From: Roseiarcus sp963764955
Lineage (GTDB): Bacteria > Pseudomonadota > Alphaproteobacteria > Rhizobiales > Beijerinckiaceae
DNA: 64,000 nt
Direction of reading: 5' to 3'
Assembly: GCA_963764955.1 (NCBI GenBank)
Contig: CAVXVE010000024.1
Span: 124,001 to 188,000 of the forward strand
Each line of letters opens with the position of its first letter. The stretch's first letter is position 1. Below, in pieces: positions 59,192 to 64,000 of this stretch. The notes beneath the pieces were generated by a model. It saw nothing but the letters and a program-made list of their open reading frames with translations. It searched no databases and was not told the DNA's origin. A program made the translations under genes and the position numbers.

Positions 59192-61321
59192 TCATCGCGC
59201 CAGGATCGCCAGCAGCAAAAGCGCCACGATGTTGGTGATCTTGATCGCAGGGTTGACCGCGGGACCGGCGGTGTCCTTGTAGGGGTCGCCGACCGTGTCG
59301 CCGGTGACGGCGGCCTTGTGCGCCTCCGAGCCCTTCACCCACTTCACCCCGTCCTTGTCGACGAAGCCGTCCTCGAAGCTCTTCTTGGCGTTGTCCCACG
59401 CGCCGCCGCCCGAGGTCATGGAGATGGCGACGAACAGGCCGTTGACGATCACGCCGAGGAGCGACGCGCCGAGCGCGGCGAAAGCCGACGCTTTCGAGCC
59501 CGAGATCCAGAGCGCGCCGAAATAGACGACGAACGGAGCGAGCACCGGCAAGAGCGAGGGCACGATCATCTCGCGGATCGCGGCCTTGGTCAGGAGGTCG
59601 ACGGCGCGTCCGTAGTCGGGGCGCTGCGTGCCGTTCATGATGCCCGGCATTTCCTTGAACTGCCGGCGCACTTCGAGCACCACCGATCCCGCCGCGCGTC
59701 CGACCGCGGTCATGGCAATGCCGGCGAAGAGATAAGGGATGAGGCCGCCGAAGATGAGGCCAGCGACGACATAGGGGCTGGAGAGAGAGAAATCGAGCGC
59801 GCCGACGTCCTGGAAATAGGCCGCGCCCGTTTCCTTGAAGTGCCGGATGTCGTTGGTGTAGGCCGCGAACAACACAAGCGCGCCCAAGCCCGCCGAGCCG
59901 ATCGCGTAGCCCTTGGTGATCGCCTTGGTGGTGTTGCCGACCGCATCAAGCGCGTCGGTCGACTGGCGCACTTCCTTAGGCAAGCCGGCCATTTCCGCGA
60001 TGCCGCCCGCATTGTCGGTGACCGGTCCAAAGGCGTCGAGCGCGACGATCATGCCGGCCAGGCCGAGCATGGTCGTGACGGCGATCGCGGTGCCGTAGAG
60101 ACCGGCGAACTGATAGGTCGAAATGATGCCGGCGACGATCACCAGCGCCGGAAGCGCCGTCGATTCGAGCGACACCGCGAGGCCCTGGATCACGTTCGTG
60201 CCGTGGCCGGTGACGGAGGCCTGGGCGATCGACACGACCGGGCGTTTTCCGGTGCCGGTGTAATATTCGGTGATGACGACGATGAGGCCGGTGACCGCGA
60301 GGCCGACGAGGCCGCAGATGAACAGGTTCGAGCCCGTCACCACCCTGCCGGCCACTGTCCCGACCTCGCCCCAGCCAATGACGTAGGTGGTCGCGATGGC
60401 GAGCCCGAGTATCGAAAGAACGCCGGTGGCGATCAGGCCCTTGTAGAGCGCGCCCATGATCGAACTGTTGGCGCCAAGCTTGACGAAGAATGTCCCGATG
60501 ATCGAGGTCACGATGCAGGCGGCGCAGATCGCAAGCGGATACATCATCGCCGGAATGAGCGCCGGGGAGCCGTCGAAGAAGATCGAGGCGAGCACCATCG
60601 TCGCCACGACCGTCACCGCGTAGGTCTCGAATAGATCGGCGGCCATGCCGGCGCAATCGCCGACGTTGTCGCCGACATTGTCGGCGATGGTCGCCGGATT
60701 GCGGGGGTCGTCCTCGGGAATGCCCGCCTCGACCTTGCCGACGAGGTCGGCGCCGACGTCCGCGCCCTTGGTGAAGATGCCGCCGCCGAGACGGGCGAAG
60801 ATCGAGATCAGTGAAGCGCCGAAGCCGAGCGCCACCAGCGCGTCAATCGTCACCCGATCCGCGGGGCCGTGGCCGAGAAGGTGAGTGAGAACGCCAAAGT
60901 AACAGGCCACGCCGAGAAGCGCGAGGCCGGCCACCAAGAGACCGGTCACCGCGCCCGAGCGGAAGGCGATGTCGAGGCCTCCGGCGAGCGATTTCGTCGC
61001 CGCCTGCGCGGTGCGCACGTTGGCGCGCACCGAAACGTTCATGCCGATGAAGCCGGCGGCTCCGGACAGGATGGCCCCGATGGCGAAGCCGATCGCCACC
61101 GTCCACGAAAGCAGAAGCCCGAGCACGATGAACACGACGACGCCGACGCCGGCGATGGTGGTGTACTGGCGCTTGAGATAGGCTTGCGCGCCCTCGGCGA
61201 CAGCGCCCGAAATCTCCTGCATGCGGGCGGTGCCAGCGTCCGCCGCCATCAGGCTATTGATCGTGTAGACGCCGTAGACGATCGACAGGAGTCCACAGAC
61301 GATAATCAAGCCCAAAAGCAT
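59192..61321 (-). CDS. hppA: K+-independent proton-translocating pyrophosphatase
   Basis: 709 aa, intact, about 16 helices. Couples pyrophosphate hydrolysis to proton export at the inner membrane. PPi-binding signatures DVGADLVGKVEAGIPEDDPR and DNVGDNVGDCAGMAADLF are present. GNTTKAITKGYAIGSAGLG carries Lys where K+-dependent enzymes have Ala, which indicates the K+-independent type. The start is at MLLGLIIVCGLLSIVYGVYT (61321). Confidence 0.96.
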   Translation of the reverse strand: MLLGLIIVCGLLSIVYGVYTINSLMAADAGTARMQEISGAVAEGAQAYLKRQYTTIAGVGVVVFIVLGLLLSWTVAIGFAIGAILSGAAGFIGMNVSVRANVRTAQAATKSLAGGLDIAFRSGAVTGLLVAGLALLGVACYFGVLTHLLGHGPADRVTIDALVALGFGASLISIFARLGGGIFTKGADVGADLVGKVEAGIPEDDPRNPATIADNVGDNVGDCAGMAADLFETYAVTVVATMVLASIFFDGSPALIPAMMYPLAICAACIVTSIIGTFFVKLGANSSIMGALYKGLIATGVLSILGLAIATTYVIGWGEVGTVAGRVVTGSNLFICGLVGLAVTGLIVVITEYYTGTGKRPVVSIAQASVTGHGTNVIQGLAVSLESTALPALVIVAGIISTYQFAGLYGTAIAVTTMLGLAGMIVALDAFGPVTDNAGGIAEMAGLPKEVRQSTDALDAVGNTTKAITKGYAIGSAGLGALVLFAAYTNDIRHFKETGAAYFQDVGALDFSLSSPYVVAGLIFGGLIPYLFAGIAMTAVGRAAGSVVLEVRRQFKEMPGIMNGTQRPDYGRAVDLLTKAAIREMIVPSLLPVLAPFVVYFGALWISGSKASAFAALGASLLGVIVNGLFVAISMTSGGGAWDNAKKSFEDGFVDKDGVKWVKGSEAHKAAVTGDTVGDPYKDTAGPAVNPAIKITNIVALLLLAILAR

Positions 61322-61503
61322 GCGCGAAAGTCCCGTTGCAAGGCCGCGGGCGCTCTGCCGCTGGCTCGTTTCTGGGCGCCTCTTGCCAGAAACTGCGCTT
61401 CGCCGCAACGGCGCGGCAATTTCCGGCCGGTTTTAAGACAAAAATCGGGCTGCGGCCGACCGCCGCACCTGGCCCCGCGGCAAACTCCGGCCGGAACGTA
61501 CGC

Positions 61504-64000
61504 TCAGCGCTTCCCCTCCGGCGTCCACACCCGCTCGCCGACGCGCAGCGACTGGACCTTCAGTTCCCCCTTGGCCTCGAACAGGTCGTCGCGCGCCGCG
61601 ATCCGGCCGTCCTGCTGCTCCACCCCCAGCAAGGCATAGGCCGCCGACAGCATGCGGGCGGCCGAGCCGGTGTACCAGGACCAGCCCCCTCGCCCGCCAT
61701 GGCCCCAGCCATCGTAGATGTCGGCCGGCTGCTGGATGGGGATGAGGCCATAAGTGGCGAGGCTTTCCGGATCGGTCTTCTTGAGCGGCGAGATTTTCTC
61801 GTAAATCTCAAAGGCGCGCGCGCCAAGGCGAGCGGCCAGCTTGAGGTCGCCCTTGGCCCGGGCCGAGGCGGCGAGCCGCATGAGGCCGTCGACGATCCAG
61901 GTCGCGCCGTGGCTGTACTGGCCGCCGTTCTCACGCACGCCGGGCGGATAGTCGGCGATGCGGCCCGGATAGGGCTGCGAATGCTCGTAGAACGGCGTCT
62001 CGAGCAGCAGCACCCGGTTCGAGCGCTCGATCCCCTTCAAGCCGCCCTCGACCGCGGCAAGAGCGCGCGCGTCGTCGCAGGCGCCGGACCAGGCAGCCCA
62101 GCCGATGGTCATGGCGTTGCGCAAGTCGACCTCGCGTCCGTCGTCGGCGAAGTCGAGCAGGTAATGATCGCCGCGCCAGCCGGCTTCGAGCGCCTTGCGC
62201 TGACCAGCGAGCGCCGATTCGCACTCAGCGGCGAAAGCTTCGTCGCCCTTCGTGCGCGCAACGGGGATGAAGCCTTCGAGCACATTGGCGAGGAAGAAGC
62301 CCATCCACACGCTGGTCCCGATGTCGCGCCGGCCGAGCACGTCGATGCCGTCGTTCCAATCGCCGGCGCGCAGGAGCGGCAGGCCGTTCGCGCCCAGGTG
62401 CTCGAGGGTGAAGGCGATGGCGAGGCGCGCATGCTCGTAGACGGTCGCGCTTTCGCGCGAGACGCGCGGAATGACGATCCAGGTCTCTTCGTGCGCCGGC
62501 ACGGGCTCGGCTTCGAGGAACGGCGTCCTCTCGTCGAGCACGGTCCGGTCGCCGCTTTCGCGCACGTAGCGGGCGAGAACATACGGCAGCCAGAGATGCG
62601 GGTCGCTCGCCTTGGTCCTCTGGCCGAGCCCCGTTCCGCCGCCAGGCGCGCGATGCCACCATTTGAGCACGTCGCCTTCGCGGAACTGCTGGCTCGCGTG
62701 CAACACGATCTGCGCTCGGGTCAGCCGCGGCTCGAGAAGCGTGAGCGGCAGCACGTCCTGCAACTGGTCGCGATAGCCGGTCGCGCCGCCAAGCTGATTC
62801 GGGCCGACGCGGCCGAACAACCGCGAGGCGTAGAGCTGGTAGGGCAGCCAGGTGTTGACCAGCCGGTCGAAGTCCGGCCGATTGGTCCGGACTTCGACCC
62901 TGCCGAGCCGCTCGGCCCAGGAGGCGCGCGTGACGGCAAGTTCGGCCTCGGCCGTTACGACGCCGAGGCGTGCGGCAGCCGCAAGCGCCTCGGCGCGGGT
63001 CGGCGCCTCACCGAAGGCGATCGCAATCTTTGTCTCGCCGCCCAGCGGCAGAACGATCTCGCTGGAAAAGGCCGCCACGCGCCGCCCGTCGTCGCGCGCG
63101 GCGCCATCGCTTGAGCCCGCCTCGACCATCGCGGGGGTGAGGATATTGCGTCCCGGGCCGCCGAAGAAGCGGGCGCGAATTGTCTCGGTCTTCGCCTGCG
63201 GCAAACTCGTCGCGGCGAAGGCGAAGCCGCGCACGAAGTCGTTGCGCGGATTGCTGGAAGAGCAGCGTCGAGCCGACCGTCTCGTCGTGAATCTTGTCGA
63301 CGCTCTCGTTCGGACTGTCTTCGAGCGCTAGATCGAAGAACGGCGCGATCCGCAGGCGCTTCGGATTCGCCCCGCGATTGCGCAGGGTCAGGAGACGCAT
63401 GTCGCCCGGATAGTCGGGCGGAACAAAGACGACATATTCCATCTCGAGATCGCCGCGCGATGTCGTGAAAGTCGCGACGCCCGGCTCGTAGACGGCGTCG
63501 TATGTCGCATCCTCGCGCTGGAACGGCGCGAAGCCGACCGCGTCGGTCTCGCTCTTGTCGAGATCGCGCAGATAGACGATCTGCCCCGGCTGCACGACCG
63601 TCACGCTGTCGATGCGGAAGGCTGAGAGGCCGTTCTGGCGGGCGTTGCCGAAGGCGGAGAAGATCTCGCCGTCGTTCGAGACCATCGTCGCCATGCCAAG
63701 CTCGTTCGCCATCACATGCGCCCACGGGCGGGGCGTGCGATGGGTGAGGCTAAGCGCCCTGCCGTCGGGCGAAAAGCCGAACGGCCAGCGCGACGGTAAG
63801 GCGGGCGAAGGCTCGACGGCGCGCGTTTCGTAGAGCCGCCTCTGCAGCTCCGGCTCGGCGAGCGGCGCGAGGCCAAGCCGCGTCGCGATCAATTCGCTCG
63901 CCCATGCCGCGTTGTCGGAGCGGCCGACGATGAACTCCGCCTCGGCCTCGGCGCCCGCGGCAAGCGTGGCTTCGAGCGTGAAGCTCGCCGCCGGATCGAA
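61504..64000 (-). CDS. GH94-type glucan phosphorylase/cyclic glucan synthase C-terminal part (5' partial, one frameshift)
   Basis: About 831 codons of a protein whose N-terminus is beyond the right edge. A surplus base near 63245 separates STLLFQQ from NPRNDFVRGFAFAATS. The N-terminal beta domain (PWAHVMANELGMATMVSNDG) is followed by the (alpha/alpha)6 barrel: YRDQLQDVLPLTLLEP, DPHLWLPYVLARY, and the catalytic RAGDWNDGIDVLG. C-terminal GHGGRGGWSWYTGSAARML is typical of GH94. The same module ends NdvB/ChvB, which make periplasmic cyclic beta-1,2-glucan. Whether this is full NdvB depends on the part outside. Confidence 0.85.

Overview
The window is GC-rich, densely coded DNA from an alphaproteobacterium, most likely Hyphomicrobiales (Rhizobiales; a Beijerinckiaceae/Methylocystaceae-like lineage is my guess). 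The evidence is the set of neighbourhoods: leuS-lptE, plsX-fabH downstream of a DUF177 protein and a cytochrome bc1 chaperone that diverge from bamE, cpdR divergent from an N-formylglutamate amidohydrolase, a CIRCE-controlled groESL, a DUF2852 protein, and a CyaC-like cyclase. No tRNA, rRNA, CRISPR array or transposase gene was seen.

Layout. 0-10 kb: a protein of four two-Cys repeats (cut by the left edge), a heme/ferredoxin-type adenylate cyclase, periplasmic trehalase, a GNAT acetyltransferase, a large Orn/Lys/Arg decarboxylase and acetate kinase. 10-24.5 kb: TfoX, lytic transglycosylase, YCII protein, amidase plus peptide-binding protein, DUF2852 protein, an MFS exporter, and a minus-strand run leuS-lptE-dppBCDF. 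24.6-33.2 kb: a coherent plus-strand catabolic cluster (SDR dehydrogenase, GntR regulator with a visible promoter and operator, sugar-type ABC importer, OtnI isomerase, OtnK/DUF1537 kinase, OtnC aldolase), best read as uptake of a four-carbon sugar acid and its conversion to dihydroxyacetone phosphate. 33.2-37 kb: a gene-poor accessory stretch with an XRE regulator, an orphan promoter and a membrane glycosyltransferase-like gene. 37-40.4 kb: an island of small RNA candidates around hisN, the amidohydrolase and cpdR. 40.7-43.6 kb: three secreted His/Gly/Tyr-rich low-complexity proteins. 43.7-50.4 kb: groESL and a polyamine-type ABC importer. 50.6-64 kb: Tat-type exported proteins, a ClC channel, lipid synthesis genes, bamE, a proton-pumping pyrophosphatase and a GH94 glucan enzyme cut by the right edge.

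The most interesting signal is non-coding. Two homologous transcription units of about 200 nt lie in opposite orientation (about 37,047-37,245 on plus and 40,320-40,111 on minus). Each has a near-consensus sigma-70 promoter with a 17-nt spacer, shared hairpins with compensatory base changes, and a strong intrinsic terminator. Between them is a third candidate resembling the rhizobial suhB/MmgR (alpha-r8) sRNA. The RNAs carry CCUCC-type anti-Shine-Dalgarno loops or linkers.

Quality warning: at least twenty conserved genes or gene segments are interrupted by single-base shifts, nearly all one-base insertions outside long homopolymers, thickest between 18 and 31 kb. This looks like residual sequencing error rather than gene decay. 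I have joined such genes into one CDS and noted each break.
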